Source: Microbacterium hydrocarbonoxydans
Lineage (GTDB): Bacteria > Actinomycetota > Actinomycetes > Actinomycetales > Microbacteriaceae
NCBI RefSeq assembly: GCF_900105205.1
Contig: NZ_FNSQ01000005.1
Location: forward strand, 1,922,001-1,986,000
Direction of reading: 5' to 3'
DNA length: 64,000 bases
Made by a program: the position numbers and the translations under genes
Shown here: positions 36,952 through 46,870 of the stretch, piece by piece
Numbering within the stretch: position 1 is the first letter of the stretch
How the letters are laid out: each line of letters opens with the position of its first letter
The notes under the pieces: generated by a model
Seen by the model: the letters and a program-made list of their open reading frames with translations, nothing else
What the model was told of the DNA's origin: nothing
Database searches by the model: none

Positions 36952-38283
36952 ATGACCTCCGCCGCCGCACTGCTCTCCGGGCAGACGCCCCTCGCCGTGC
37001 GCATGCGCCCCGTCTCGCTCGACGAGGTCGCAGGGCAGAAGCACCTGCTGCGCGCCGGCTCGCCGATCGTCGCCCTCGCCGACCCCGAGGCCACTTCTCC
37101 CGGCGCGGTGTCGATCATCCTCTGGGGTCCGCCCGGCACCGGCAAGACCACGCTGGCGCAGGCCATCGCCCGCTCCTCCGGGCGCCGCTTCGTCGAGCTG
37201 TCGGCTATCACGGCCGGCGTCAAGGACGTGCGCGAGGTGATGCAGGAGGCGATCACCCAGCGCGATCTCTACGGTCAGACGACCATCCTCTTCCTCGACG
37301 AGATCCACCGCTTCACCAAGGCGCAGCAGGATGCTCTGCTCCCCGGCGTCGAGAACGGCTGGGTCATCCTGATCGCTGCGACCACCGAGAACCCCTCGTT
37401 CTCCGTGATCTCCCCACTGCTGTCGCGGTCGCTGCTGCTCACCCTGCAGCCGCTGACCGACGACGACATCGGGCTGCTCGTCGACCGGGCCGTGACCGAT
37501 GCCCGCGGTCTCAACGGTGCGGTGTCGCTCGCGGACGATGCCCGCGCCGCGCTGATCAGACTCGCGTCCGGCGATGCCCGTCGTGCGCTGACCGGCCTCG
37601 AGGCGGCGGCCGCCGTCGCCCTGTCGAACGGCGAGGGCGGCACCGCTCCGGTCGCGACGGCCGACGACGTCGCGCAGGCGGTCGACAAGGCGCTGCTGCG
37701 CTATGACCGTCAGGGCGATGAGCACTACGACGTGATCAGCGCGTTCATCAAGTCCATCAGGGGGTCCGATCCCGACGCGGCGCTGCACTACCTCGCGCGC
37801 ATGATCGAAGCAGGGGAGGACCCGCGCTTCATCGCCAGGCGCCTCGTCATCTCCGCCTCCGAGGACGTCGGGCTCGCCGACCCCCAGGCGCTCGCGATCG
37901 CGGTGGCCGCAGCCGACGCGGTCGCCTTCATCGGCATGCCGGAGGGGCGCATCCCGCTCGCGGAGGCGACGGTGTATCTCGCGACCACGGCCAAGTCGAA
38001 TGCCGCGTACGTGGGCATCGACGCCGCGATCGCCGACATCCGCTCCGGTGGGTTCGGCCGAGTGCCGCTGCATCTGCGCGACGCGCACTACCCCGGCGCC
38101 AAGAGGCTCGGCCACGGTCGCGGCTACGTGTACCCGCATGACAGTGAGTTCGGCATCCTGCCGCAGCAGTACCTGCCGGACGAGCTGCAGGGCAAGCGGT
38201 ACTACGAACCGAAGAATCTCGGCGCAGAACGGGACATCTCCGCGCGCCTCGAGCGCATCCGCCGCATCCTCGACGGGCGCTGA
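36952..38283 (+). CDS. rarA: Replication-associated recombination ATPase RarA (MgsA)
   Basis: The 443-aa AAA+ protein acts at stalled replication forks. Walker A is GPPGTGKTTLAQ (about residue 60), Walker B FLDEIHRFTKAQQDALLP, sensor 1 AATTENPSFSV, and the family-specific C-terminal tetramerisation domain contains KSIRGSDPDAALHYLARM and RLVISASEDVGLADP. Length is normal. Together with ruvABC and ruvX this window encodes much of the junction- and fork-processing set. Confidence 0.95.
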   Translation: MTSAAALLSGQTPLAVRMRPVSLDEVAGQKHLLRAGSPIVALADPEATSPGAVSIILWGPPGTGKTTLAQAIARSSGRRFVELSAITAGVKDVREVMQEAITQRDLYGQTTILFLDEIHRFTKAQQDALLPGVENGWVILIAATTENPSFSVISPLLSRSLLLTLQPLTDDDIGLLVDRAVTDARGLNGAVSLADDARAALIRLASGDARRALTGLEAAAAVALSNGEGGTAPVATADDVAQAVDKALLRYDRQGDEHYDVISAFIKSIRGSDPDAALHYLARMIEAGEDPRFIARRLVISASEDVGLADPQALAIAVAAADAVAFIGMPEGRIPLAEATVYLATTAKSNAAYVGIDAAIADIRSGGFGRVPLHLRDAHYPGAKRLGHGRGYVYPHDSEFGILPQQYLPDELQGKRYYEPKNLGAERDISARLERIRRILDGR

Positions 38284-38295
38284 TCGCGCATCTGT

Positions 38296-38301
38296 TAGAC
38301 T
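38296..38301 (+). promoter_or_regulatory. Promoter -10 and leader of rpsD
   Basis: TAGACT with an upstream TGT (extended -10) just after the rarA stop. The transcript would have a leader of about 138 bases before rpsD, with a small GGACG/CGTCC hairpin at 38389-38401. Such a long leader could serve S4 autoregulation, but no known S4-binding structure is recognised. Confidence 0.5.
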
Positions 38302-38445
38302 GGATCGGCTCGAAACAGAGTTTTCGGGCATCTCCTCGTTCACACCACACCTTGCTGGCGCCCCGGCGTGCGCTCCAAGGCAGAACGCGGACGATACGTC
38401 CGTGAGTCGTGAAAGACGCGACCACGTCATCGGAAGGATAACTTC

Positions 38446-39075
38446 GTGACCACGAAGTCCCAGGACCGCCGCAAGGTTCGTCTGAGCCGTGCACTCGGCA
38501 TCCCGCTCACCCCGAAGGCCGCCCGCTACCTCGAGAAGCGTCCGTACGCTCCGGGTGAGCACGGCCGCACCAAGCGCAAGGCAGACAGCGACTACGCCGT
38601 CCGTCTGCGTGAGAAGCAGCGTCTGCGCGAGCAGTACGGCATCCGCGAGAAGCAGATGCGCAACACGTTCAACGAGGCTCGCCGTCAGGACGGCCTGACC
38701 GGTGAGAACCTGGTTGAGCTGCTCGAGATGCGTCTCGACGCCCTCGTCGTGCGTTCGGGCTTCGCCCGCACCACCGCGCAGGCTCGCCAGCTCGTCGTGC
38801 ACCGTCACATCCTCGTCGACGGCCAGCTCGTCGACCGCCCGTCGTTCCGCGTGAAGCCGGGTCAGCTCATCCACGTCAAGGCCAAGAGCGAGGGCACCGA
38901 GCCCTTCCAGGTCGCAGCAGCCGGCGGTCACGCCGAGGTCCTGCCTCCCGTTCCCGGCTACCTCGAGGTCGAGCTCGACAAGCTCCAGGCCCGCCTGGTC
39001 CGTCGCCCGAAGCGCGCAGAGGTCCCCGTGACCTGTGAAGTGCAGCTGGTCGTCGAGTACTACGCGGCTCGCTGA
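38446..39075 (+). CDS. rpsD: 30S ribosomal protein S4
   Basis: A 209-aa primary 16S rRNA-binding protein that starts small-subunit assembly. The N-terminus (RRKVRLSRALGIPLTPKAARY) has no cysteines, so it is the zinc-independent form. The S4 RNA-binding domain is seen in LEMRLDALVVRSGFARTTAQ and VHRHILVDGQLV. It starts with GTG after GGAAGG. Unlike in many bacteria it is not inside a ribosomal-protein operon; it stands alone between its own promoter and a strong terminator. Confidence 0.97.
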   Translation: MTTKSQDRRKVRLSRALGIPLTPKAARYLEKRPYAPGEHGRTKRKADSDYAVRLREKQRLREQYGIREKQMRNTFNEARRQDGLTGENLVELLEMRLDALVVRSGFARTTAQARQLVVHRHILVDGQLVDRPSFRVKPGQLIHVKAKSEGTEPFQVAAAGGHAEVLPPVPGYLEVELDKLQARLVRRPKRAEVPVTCEVQLVVEYYAAR

Positions 39076-39089
39076 GTTCAGCTTTTCCG

Positions 39090-39121
39090 CAGAAGGCGTC
39101 GGGGTCACCCGACGCCTTCTG
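39090..39121 (+). terminator. Terminator after rpsD
   Basis: CAGAAGGCGTCGGG (39090-39103) pairs perfectly with CCCGACGCCTTCTG (39108-39121) around GTCA, followed by TCGTTT. It is a 14-bp stem 15 bp after rpsD and a typical intrinsic terminator for this GC content. Confidence 0.88.
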
Positions 39122-39180
39122 TCGTTTCCGCATACGATGGTGACACCGCGCCTTCGCGGGTCAGAGGCAAGGATGGCGAC

Positions 39181-39369
39181 ATGAAGAACGTGCTGTGGTT
39201 CCTGATCGGTGTGATCGGCGGCTTCGTCGCGGCCCATTTCATGAACAAGGACCCGCGCGGTCATGACATCCTCGCCGAGGTCGACGCTCGCTTCAACGAG
39301 TTCACCGGCATCATCGGCGACGCCTACCGCGAGCAGCAGGCGCGACTCACAGACCCCGCGGACGACTGA
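39181..39369 (+). CDS. Small conserved membrane protein upstream of alaS
   Basis: A 62-aa protein with one helix (VLWFLIGVIGGFVAAHFM) and a short polar cytoplasmic tail, NKDPRGHDILAEVD onwards. Short ORFs of this type sit between rpsD and alaS in related actinobacteria. ATG 39181 follows GGATGGCG. No function is known. It begins after the rpsD terminator, so it probably leads the alaS operon. Confidence 0.75.
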   Translation: MKNVLWFLIGVIGGFVAAHFMNKDPRGHDILAEVDARFNEFTGIIGDAYREQQARLTDPADD

Positions 39370-39451
39370 GCGCCCTCGACGGTCTCCCGTCGCAGCGCAT
39401 CCGGACGTTCCGCTCTTCCACACCCTGTACGCAAGGACACCTGGCACCCCT

Positions 39452-42112
39452 ATGAAAACTGCGGAGATCGCGCAGCGCTATCTCGACTACTTCGAGAAGA
39501 ACGACCACGTCATCGTCCCCTCGGCCTCGCTGGTCAGCGATGATCCTTCGCTGCTGTTCACGGTCGCCGGAATGGTGCCGATGATCCCGTACCTCACCGG
39601 TGTCGTCCCCGCGCCGCACCCCCGCATCGCCGACCTGCAGAAGTGCATCCGCACGAATGACATCGAAGAGGTCGGCAAGACCGCGCGTCACGGCACGTTC
39701 TTCCAGATGATGGGCAACTGGTCGTTCGGCGACTACTTCAAAGAGGGCGCGATCCGCTACGCGTGGGAGCTGCTGACGAGCTCGGAGGCCGACGGCGGCC
39801 TGGGCTTCGACGAGAAGGACCTCTGGGTCACGGTCTACGAGACGGATGACGAGGCCGAGGCGATCTGGCGCGACATCATCGGGCTCAAGCCGGAGCGCAT
39901 CCAGCGCCTCGGCCGTGCGGACAACTACTGGAACACCGGTCAGCCGGGCCCCGGCGGTCCCGACAGCGAGATCTTCTTCGACCGAGGACCTGCGTACGGC
40001 AAGGACGGCGGCCCCGCCGCTGACGACTCGCGGTTCCTGGAGATCTGGAACCTCGTGTTTATGCAGGACTTCATCGAGAACATCCGCGGCAAGACCGAGT
40101 TCGACATCGTGGGCGAGCTGCCCCAGAAGAACATCGACACCGGAATGGGACTCGAGCGCGTCGCGTTCCTCAAGCAGGGCGTCGAGAACATGTACGAGAC
40201 CGACCAGGTGCGTCCAGTCCTCGATCGTGCCGTCGAGCTCTCCGGTCGACGCTACGGCGCGGTGCACGAGGACGATGTCCGCTTCCGTGTCATCGCCGAT
40301 CACGTGCGCTCCTCGCTGATGCTGCTCTCCGACGGCGTGCGCCCCTCCAACGAGGGTCGCGGCTACATCCTGCGCCGCCTGATGCGCCGCACCGTCCGTG
40401 CGATGCGCCTGCTGGGCGTCGACGAGCCGGTGTTCCCCGAGCTGTTCGCGACGTCGCGCGACGCGATGAAGACGGCGTACCCGGTGCTCGAGAGCGACTG
40501 GTCGACGCTGTCGGCGTCGGCATTCGCCGAGGAGGAGACCTTCCGTCGCACGCTCGCCCAGGGCTCGACGATCCTCGACCTCGCTCTCGACGACACCAAG
40601 AAGGCCGGCGGCTCGACGCTGAGCGGACCGGAGGCCTTCCTGTTGCACGACACGTACGGCTTCCCGATCGACCTCACCCTCGAGGTCGCCGAGGAGGCAG
40701 GACTCGACGTCGACCGTGCCGCCTTCGACTCCCTGATGCAGGAGCAGCGTTCGCGGGCCAAGGCCGATGCGCGCAACCGCAAGCGCCAGCTCGCCGACGT
40801 CTCGGTGTACCGCGACCTGCGCGCGCTGGGGGAGACCGGCTTCGACGGCTATTCCGAGCTCGAGGTCGACTCGCGCATCCTCGGCATCCTCGTCGACGGT
40901 CAACCGGCCCGCAGCGCCTCCGAAGGTCAGATCGCCGAGGTGGTGCTGGCCGAGACGACGCTGTACGCCGAGTCCGGTGGCCAGGTCGCCGACAAGGGCG
41001 TGATCGTCGGGCCAGGCTTCGAGCTCGAGGTGCTCGACGTGCAGCGTCCCGTTCCCGGTCTCATCAGCCACACGGTCGAGGTCACCCGCGGCGCCGTCGC
41101 GGTCGACGATGCCGCCACGACGGTCGTCGATGCGGCGAACCGACGCGCTGCGCGACAGGCGCACTCCGCGACGCACCTCGTGCATGCCGCACTGCGCGAC
41201 ACCCTCGGACCGACCGCCACCCAGGCGGGGTCGCTCAACCGCGCCGGGTACATGCGCTTCGACTTCTCGTGGTCGCAGGCGCTGTCGTCCGAGACGCGCA
41301 CAGAGATCGAGGAGATCACGAACCGTGCCGTCAACGACGCCCTCGAGGTGACGACGAGGATCGTCACGCTCGATGAGGCGAAGGAGGCGGGCGCCATGGC
41401 GCTGTTCGGCGAGAAGTACGGCGACGTCGTGCGGATGGTCGACATCGGCGGACCCTGGTCTCGCGAGCTGTGCGCAGGGACCCACGTCTCGACCAGTGCG
41501 GAGATCGGACTCGTCAGTGTCGTCGGAGAGTCGTCCGTCGGCTCGTCGAACCGCCGCATCGAGGCACTCGTCGGGCAGGACGCGTTCCGTGAGCTCGCCG
41601 CCGAGCGCGCGCTGGTGTCGCAGCTGACCACGTCGCTCAAGACGCCTCGCGATCAGCTCGCCGAGCGCATCGCCGACCTGTCCGCGAGCCTCAAGGCCGC
41701 GGAGAAGCGCATCGCGCAGTTCGAGTCGAAGGAGCGCGCAGGACGCGTTCCGGCGATCGCGGACGCTGCGGCACGCGTCGGCTCGTTCCGAGTGGCTGCG
41801 CAGTCGCTCGGCGAGGTCGCCTCGGCCGACGATGTGCGGGAACTCGTGCTGGGCGTCCGCGACCGTCTCGGATCCGACCCTGCCGTCGTCGCTCTCGGAG
41901 CCGTGGTGAACGGTCGTCCTGTCGTCGTCGTCGCCACGAACGATCCCGCACGTGCAGCCGGCGCCAAGGCCGGTGCGCTCGCGAAGCGCGCGGCAGCGGT
42001 GCTCGGCGGTGGTGGCGGCGGTCGCGATGACGTCGCGCAGGGTGGTGGCACGGATGCCGGAGCGCTGCCTGCCGCGCTGGAAGCCGTCTCCCAGGAGCTG
42101 CAGACAGCGTGA
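39452..42112 (+). CDS. alaS: Alanine--tRNA ligase
   Basis: Charges tRNA-Ala and clears mischarged Ser and Gly. The 886-aa protein has the class II catalytic core at the N-terminus (TNDIEEVGKTARHGTFFQMM), the tRNA-recognition region, the editing domain with zinc ligands H571-SAT-H575 and C674/H678 in CAGTHVST, and the C-Ala domain ending in Gly-rich GGGGGGRDDVAQGGG. The frame is open upstream, but that part overlaps the previous small ORF; ATG 39452 starts the conserved MKTAEIAQRYLDYFEKNDH. The stop overlaps the GTG of ruvX. Confidence 0.97.
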   Translation: MKTAEIAQRYLDYFEKNDHVIVPSASLVSDDPSLLFTVAGMVPMIPYLTGVVPAPHPRIADLQKCIRTNDIEEVGKTARHGTFFQMMGNWSFGDYFKEGAIRYAWELLTSSEADGGLGFDEKDLWVTVYETDDEAEAIWRDIIGLKPERIQRLGRADNYWNTGQPGPGGPDSEIFFDRGPAYGKDGGPAADDSRFLEIWNLVFMQDFIENIRGKTEFDIVGELPQKNIDTGMGLERVAFLKQGVENMYETDQVRPVLDRAVELSGRRYGAVHEDDVRFRVIADHVRSSLMLLSDGVRPSNEGRGYILRRLMRRTVRAMRLLGVDEPVFPELFATSRDAMKTAYPVLESDWSTLSASAFAEEETFRRTLAQGSTILDLALDDTKKAGGSTLSGPEAFLLHDTYGFPIDLTLEVAEEAGLDVDRAAFDSLMQEQRSRAKADARNRKRQLADVSVYRDLRALGETGFDGYSELEVDSRILGILVDGQPARSASEGQIAEVVLAETTLYAESGGQVADKGVIVGPGFELEVLDVQRPVPGLISHTVEVTRGAVAVDDAATTVVDAANRRAARQAHSATHLVHAALRDTLGPTATQAGSLNRAGYMRFDFSWSQALSSETRTEIEEITNRAVNDALEVTTRIVTLDEAKEAGAMALFGEKYGDVVRMVDIGGPWSRELCAGTHVSTSAEIGLVSVVGESSVGSSNRRIEALVGQDAFRELAAERALVSQLTTSLKTPRDQLAERIADLSASLKAAEKRIAQFESKERAGRVPAIADAAARVGSFRVAAQSLGEVASADDVRELVLGVRDRLGSDPAVVALGAVVNGRPVVVVATNDPARAAGAKAGALAKRAAAVLGGGGGGRDDVAQGGGTDAGALPAALEAVSQELQTA

Positions 42113-42585
42113 GCGGCTTCCGCCGCGGCGTGCGGCTCGGAATCGACGTGGGACGCGCCCGCGTCGGAGTCGCGCGCTGCGACCCCGACGGCATGCTCGC
42201 CGTGCCGGTCGAGACGGTGCAGCGCAATGAGACGGCGATCGACCGCATCGCGACGATCGCCGAGGACTACGACGTGCTCGAGTTCGTGGTGGGGCTGCCC
42301 GTGAATCTGATGGGCGCTGACACGGCCTCGACCACGGATTCCCGGGAGTTCGCAGCTGTGCTCCAGACGCGCACCGGCACCCCTGTGCGGCTCGTCGACG
42401 AGCGTCTCAGCACGGTGACCGCACACGCCGCCCTGCGTTCTTCGGGCAGAACTCAGAAGAATTCTCGTAGCATTGTGGATCAGATCGCCGCGGTAGTCCT
42501 GCTGCAGCAGGCGATCGACACGGAGAAGAGCACCGGAAACCCGCCCGGCGCCACGATTCCGCTCGACGAGGAGTCCCCCCGATAA
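42109..42585 (+). CDS. ruvX: Holliday junction resolvase-like / pre-16S rRNA nuclease RuvX (YqgF)
   Basis: A 158-aa RNase H-like protein with the YqgF pattern: LGIDVGRARVGVARCD, FVVGLPVNLMG, VRLVDERLSTVTAHAAL and a last DQIAAVVLLQQ helix. In E. coli the homologue trims the 5' end of pre-16S rRNA; it has also been proposed to cut junctions. Overlap with alaS (GTGA) and mltG (TAATG) is a conserved actinobacterial arrangement. Confidence 0.93.
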   Translation: MSGFRRGVRLGIDVGRARVGVARCDPDGMLAVPVETVQRNETAIDRIATIAEDYDVLEFVVGLPVNLMGADTASTTDSREFAAVLQTRTGTPVRLVDERLSTVTAHAALRSSGRTQKNSRSIVDQIAAVVLLQQAIDTEKSTGNPPGATIPLDEESPR

Positions 42586-44270
42586 TGCCCGAACGCGAGA
42601 GTGCTTCCCCCCAGCACGATCCGGATGCCCGTCTGGGCGACCTGTTCGAGAATCTTCCCGACCCCACGCACCAGCTGCCGACGGTGGACAACACCCCGCC
42701 GCCGCCGGGATCGCGGAGGGCGGCCCGTGAGGCCGCGCGCTCGGCGAACACGCCGGCCGCAGGTTCCGCAGCCGTCTCCGACCCCGCGGCGTCGCCCGGT
42801 CCTGAGACGCCCGGTCCTGCAACACCCGGTGCTGCGACACCCGGTTCCGTGACTACGCCCGGCGTGACGCCGGACGCTCAGGTCTCGTCGGAATCCCCGT
42901 CGCCGTCGGATCGCACGCCCGTCGACCGGTCCACGGCATCCGACGTCGCCCCTGGCGAACCGGAAGACCTCTCCACGAGGGCGCTCCCGGTGGCCGACCG
43001 CGCAGGATCGCTGCGCACGACCGAGTCGGCGGCGGACTCCGCACAGGCCGCGTCCGCCGCGTCCGATGCCGCCACGGGCGGCACGACTGCAGCAGCGCAC
43101 ACGACATCTCAGCCGCCGGCGGGAGGCGGTCTCGAGGACCTCTTCCAGACCCACTCCGACGATGACGCGGCGCACAGTGCGCCAGCGAAGAAGAAGCGCC
43201 GCACCGGTTGCCTGGTCGCACTGATCATCGTCCTCGCGGTCATCGGCGGCCTCGCGGCCGGCGGTGTGTGGGTGTGGAACACCTACGGCGACAAGATCAG
43301 CGACGCACTCGGCTGGGGTGAGCCGGCTGACTGGGAGCCCGGTGTCGCGACCGGCGAGGTGCTGGTCACGATCAACGAGGGTGACACGGGCTCTCCCGTA
43401 TCCACCGCGCTGCACGAAGCGGGGGTGACGCGCACCGAGGAGGTCTTCTACGACTACCTGGTCAAGGAGAACATCGCGGTCACGTTCTACCCGGGCATCT
43501 ACCGCCTGCAGGAGAAGATGACCGCTGAGGCCGCCCTGGAGGCCCTGCAGAATCCGGCGAACAAGCTCGAGAACTCCGCGAGCATCGGTGAGGGAGCGAC
43601 GATCGAATCCTCGCTCCCCGGTATGGCCGAATCCCTCGGGATGCCGCTCGAGGAGCTGCAGGCGGCTGTGGATGCCGACCCGTCGACCTACGGAGTCGAG
43701 GCGTCGACGCTCGAGGGCTGGCTGTTCCCCGCGGTCTACACGTTCGACCCGGGCGTGACGGCCGAGCAGGTCATCCAGCGCATGGTCGACCGCACCCGCG
43801 AATCTCTCGATGCCGCAGGAGTGCCGGCGGCCGATGCGCAGCGCATCCTCACCATCGCGTCGATCATCCAGCGCGAGGGTCGCACCGACGACTTCCCGAA
43901 GGTCTCGCGGGTGATCCAGAACCGCCTCGACATCGACATGAAGCTGCAGATGGACTCCACGGCGCAGTACGGCTACGGATCCCTGCACGAGGGCGTCGTG
44001 TCGAGTTCGGCCGAGGCGCTCGAGGATCCGAACGAGTGGAACACCTACGTCCACACCGGTCTGCCGATCACTCCGATCGCGAGCCCGAGCGATGCCGCCA
44101 TCGACGCCGCGATGCACCCCGCCGACGGGCCGTGGCTGTACTTCGTCACGATCAACCTGGCGACCGGGGAGACCCAGTTCTCCGAGACCTACGAGGAGCA
44201 CCTGCAGGGTGTCGAGAGGTGGGAGCAGTGGTGCCAGGAGAACCCTGACGGCGGCTGCTCGGCCGGATGA
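42585..44270 (+). CDS. mltG: Endolytic murein transglycosylase MltG
   Basis: Cuts nascent peptidoglycan glycan strands next to the membrane and may set chain length. The 561-aa protein has a cytoplasmic, Pro/Ser/Thr-rich disordered region (about 1-205), a basic KKKRR stop-transfer motif, one helix (VALIIVLAVIGGLAAGGVWV) and the outer YceG domain. The catalytic Glu is expected in IASIIQREGRTDDF, and NRLDIDMKLQMDSTAQYG is also conserved. The long N-terminal extension is usual in actinobacteria. ATG shares a base with the ruvX stop. Confidence 0.94.
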   Translation: MPERESASPQHDPDARLGDLFENLPDPTHQLPTVDNTPPPPGSRRAAREAARSANTPAAGSAAVSDPAASPGPETPGPATPGAATPGSVTTPGVTPDAQVSSESPSPSDRTPVDRSTASDVAPGEPEDLSTRALPVADRAGSLRTTESAADSAQAASAASDAATGGTTAAAHTTSQPPAGGGLEDLFQTHSDDDAAHSAPAKKKRRTGCLVALIIVLAVIGGLAAGGVWVWNTYGDKISDALGWGEPADWEPGVATGEVLVTINEGDTGSPVSTALHEAGVTRTEEVFYDYLVKENIAVTFYPGIYRLQEKMTAEAALEALQNPANKLENSASIGEGATIESSLPGMAESLGMPLEELQAAVDADPSTYGVEASTLEGWLFPAVYTFDPGVTAEQVIQRMVDRTRESLDAAGVPAADAQRILTIASIIQREGRTDDFPKVSRVIQNRLDIDMKLQMDSTAQYGYGSLHEGVVSSSAEALEDPNEWNTYVHTGLPITPIASPSDAAIDAAMHPADGPWLYFVTINLATGETQFSETYEEHLQGVERWEQWCQENPDGGCSAG

Positions 44271-45079
44271 GCGCGAGCCGTCTCGCGGTCTGGGGAGACC
44301 CGATCGCGCACTCCAAGTCCCCGCAGCTGCACGCAGCGGCCTACCAGGTGCTCGGCCTGGGGTGGCAGTACACGCGGCGCCGGGTCGATGCCGAGGGCTT
44401 CGCCGAGGCGCTGGACGGGCTCGATGACTCGTGGTGCGGGCTGTCGCTCACGATGCCGCTCAAGGAGCAGGCCTTCCGCGCGTCGACGACGCTCGACCGT
44501 CACGCCCGGCTCACCGGAGCGGTGAACACCCTGCTGCTCAGTGACGGCAGACGAGGGTTCAACACCGACGTCGGGGGGATCGTCGACGCTCTGGCCGCCG
44601 AGGGCATCGACGCAGCGGCGCGCGTGCGTATCCTCGGCGCCGGGGCGACGGCGGCATCGGCCCTGGTCGCGAGCGTCGAGCTCGGAGCAGAGTCGATCGA
44701 GGTGCGTGCGCGTCGACCGGAGCGCGCGGCCGGTCTCGTCGCCCTCGGCGAACAGCTCGACGTCGACGTCACCGCGACGTCGTTCGATGCGGCGCTCGAA
44801 CCGGTGGACCTCACGATCGCGACCCTGCCGAGCGGCACGGTCCTGGACCACGGACTCGCCGCCCGGATGAGCGGGTCCGGGGGTGTCCTCTTCGATGTCG
44901 CGTATTCGCCGTGGCCGTCCACGCTCGCGACGGCATGGGTCGATGGGCGTGCGCTGTCCGGCGAAGGAATGCTGCTGCGGCAGGCCGTGCGCCAGATCCG
45001 CATCTTCGCCCACGGTGACCAGAGCGTGCCGCTGCCGTCAGAAGCCGCCGTGGTCGCGGCCATGAAGGCCGTCCTGTAA
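44267..45079 (+). CDS. aroE: Shikimate dehydrogenase
   Basis: Reduces 3-dehydroshikimate to shikimate with NADPH. The 270-aa protein has the substrate motif [17 protein letters not shown], the catalytic-lysine segment TMPLKEQAF and the cofactor-binding segment [13 protein letters not shown]. The variant MPLKEQ (rather than MPHK) is seen in actinobacterial members. It overlaps mltG by ATGA and precedes aroC by 53 bp, so it starts the aromatic-acid cluster. Confidence 0.93.
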   Translation: MSASRLAVWGDPIAHSKSPQLHAAAYQVLGLGWQYTRRRVDAEGFAEALDGLDDSWCGLSLTMPLKEQAFRASTTLDRHARLTGAVNTLLLSDGRRGFNTDVGGIVDALAAEGIDAAARVRILGAGATAASALVASVELGAESIEVRARRPERAAGLVALGEQLDVDVTATSFDAALEPVDLTIATLPSGTVLDHGLAARMSGSGGVLFDVAYSPWPSTLATAWVDGRALSGEGMLLRQAVRQIRIFAHGDQSVPLPSEAAVVAAMKAVL

Positions 45080-45132
45080 CGACGCACGACACGCGGCACG
45101 AGTCGAGGCGAAACGCGTGGGAGACTAGAGCA

Positions 45133-46362
45133 ATGCTCCGCGTGCTCACGGCCGGCGAATCGCACGGCCCAGAACTCATTGCCGTCATGGAGGGTCTGCC
45201 CTCCGGTGTTCCGGTGTCCTCCGACGCGATCCAGACCGACCTCGCACGCCGCAAGCTCGGGTACGGACGCGGCTCGCGGATGAAGTTCGAGCAGGACGAG
45301 CTCACGATCTCCGGCGGCGTCCGCCACGGCAAGACCCTCGGCAGTCCGATCGCCCTGCGCATCGGCAACACCGAGTGGCCGAAGTGGATCGAGGTCATGA
45401 ACCCCGAGCCCGTCGAGCTCACCGACCGGTCGCGCGGACGCAGCGCCCCGCTGACCCGCCCACGACCAGGCCACGCCGACCTCGTCGGCATGCAGAAGTA
45501 CGACTTCGATGAAGCTCGACCGATCCTCGAGCGCGCGAGTGCTCGTGAGACCGCCGCACGCGTGGCCCTGGGCGCGATCGCCCGCTCCTTCCTGGGGGAG
45601 CTCGGCATCCGCCTCGTCAGCCACACCCTGTCGATCGGCCCGGTCCGCGTGCCCGAGGGTGCGGCGCTGCCCACGCCCGACGACGTCGAGGCGTTGGACG
45701 CCGATCCGCTGCGCTGCTTCGACGCCGCGACCTCCGCCCTCATGGTCGCCGAGGTCGACGACGCCAAGAAGGACGGCGACACCCTGGGCGGCATCGTCGA
45801 GGTACTGGCGTACGGACTCCCGCCGGGGCTCGGCTCCCACGTGCATTGGGACCGGCGGCTGGATGCGCGCCTCGCGCAGGCGCTGATGAGCATCCAGGCG
45901 ATCAAGGGCGTCGAGGTCGGCGACGGCTTCGAGACGACCCGTCGTCGGGGCTCAGCGGCACACGACGAGCTCTTCGCGACGGCTGAGGGCATCTCGCGCG
46001 GTTCCGATCGCGCGGGCGGCACCGAGGGCGGCATGTCCACCGGCACGGTGCTGCGCGTCCGTGCCGGCATGAAGCCGATCGCCACCGTCCCGCACGCCCT
46101 GCGCACGATCGACGTCGCCTCCGGTGAGGACGCGACCGCCCACCACCAACGCTCTGACGTGTGCGCGGTGCCCGCAGCGGGCGTCGTGGCCGAGGCGATG
46201 GTCGCGATCGAGCTCGCCAACGCCGTGCTGGAGAAGTTCGGCGGAGACAGCATCCGCGAGACCCGACGCAATCTCGACGGCTACCTCGAGGGCATCCCGG
46301 CGGAGCTCCGCACCACGCCCGCGTCCGAGGCGGCGCTCATCGCGCATGACGAGCGAGGCTGA
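45133..46362 (+). CDS. aroC: Chorismate synthase
   Basis: Makes chorismate from EPSP using reduced FMN. The 409-aa enzyme carries the three family signatures: [36 protein letters not shown] with [15 protein letters not shown], and [15 protein letters not shown]. Two invariant histidines are in GESHG and near RPGHAD. The tail is somewhat long, as in other actinobacteria. Its end overlaps aroK by 17 bp. Confidence 0.97.
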   Translation: MLRVLTAGESHGPELIAVMEGLPSGVPVSSDAIQTDLARRKLGYGRGSRMKFEQDELTISGGVRHGKTLGSPIALRIGNTEWPKWIEVMNPEPVELTDRSRGRSAPLTRPRPGHADLVGMQKYDFDEARPILERASARETAARVALGAIARSFLGELGIRLVSHTLSIGPVRVPEGAALPTPDDVEALDADPLRCFDAATSALMVAEVDDAKKDGDTLGGIVEVLAYGLPPGLGSHVHWDRRLDARLAQALMSIQAIKGVEVGDGFETTRRRGSAAHDELFATAEGISRGSDRAGGTEGGMSTGTVLRVRAGMKPIATVPHALRTIDVASGEDATAHHQRSDVCAVPAAGVVAEAMVAIELANAVLEKFGGDSIRETRRNLDGYLEGIPAELRTTPASEAALIAHDERG

Positions 46363-46870
46363 GCGGCTCACGCTGGTGCTCGTCGGTCCGATGGCGGCCG
46401 GCAAGACCAGCGTCGGTCGGCGGGTCGCCCGCAGGCTCCGCGTGCCGTTCGTCGACACGGACAAACGGGTGGTTGCTGCGCACGGGCCCATCCCGGCGCT
46501 CTTCGCCGAGCACGGTGAGCCGCACTTCCGCGCGCTCGAGCGCGTCGCCGTCGCCGAGGCGCTGAGCGACAGCGAGGGCGGCGTGATCTCGCTGGGCGGC
46601 GGCGCGGTGACGGATGAGGGGACGCGGGCGCTGCTGCGAGAGCATCCCGTCGTCTTCCTGACGGTGACGCCGGAGGCGGTCGCCGCTCGGATCCGCAGCG
46701 GCGCGCGGCCGCTGCTGGCGGGGGAGGACCCCGTCGCGCGCTGGACGCAGATCTTCGAAGAACGTCGCGGCTGGTACGACGAGGTGGCATCGGTGACGTT
46801 CGACACGTCGCGACGCCCCATGCAGCGCATCGCCGACGACATCGTCGCATGGAGGAGAGAACTGGCATGA
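46346..46870 (+). CDS. aroK: Shikimate kinase
   Basis: Phosphorylates shikimate with ATP. The 174-aa P-loop kinase has Walker [10 protein letters not shown], the shikimate-binding [15 protein letters not shown] and SLGGGAVTD, and the lid region [14 protein letters not shown] 46346 lies inside the end of aroC; a longer open frame upstream is an artefact of the high GC. The last four bases are ATGA, overlapping aroB. Confidence 0.95.
   Translation: MTSEAERLTLVLVGPMAAGKTSVGRRVARRLRVPFVDTDKRVVAAHGPIPALFAEHGEPHFRALERVAVAEALSDSEGGVISLGGGAVTDEGTRALLREHPVVFLTVTPEAVAARIRSGARPLLAGEDPVARWTQIFEERRGWYDEVASVTFDTSRRPMQRIADDIVAWRRELA

Noticed and set aside
36886..39447. 853-codon open frame on the minus strand across rarA and rpsD
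   Set aside because: It is the mirror frame of two well-recognised genes, with low-complexity Val/Asp/Arg composition and no domain. Such long shadows are common at this GC content.
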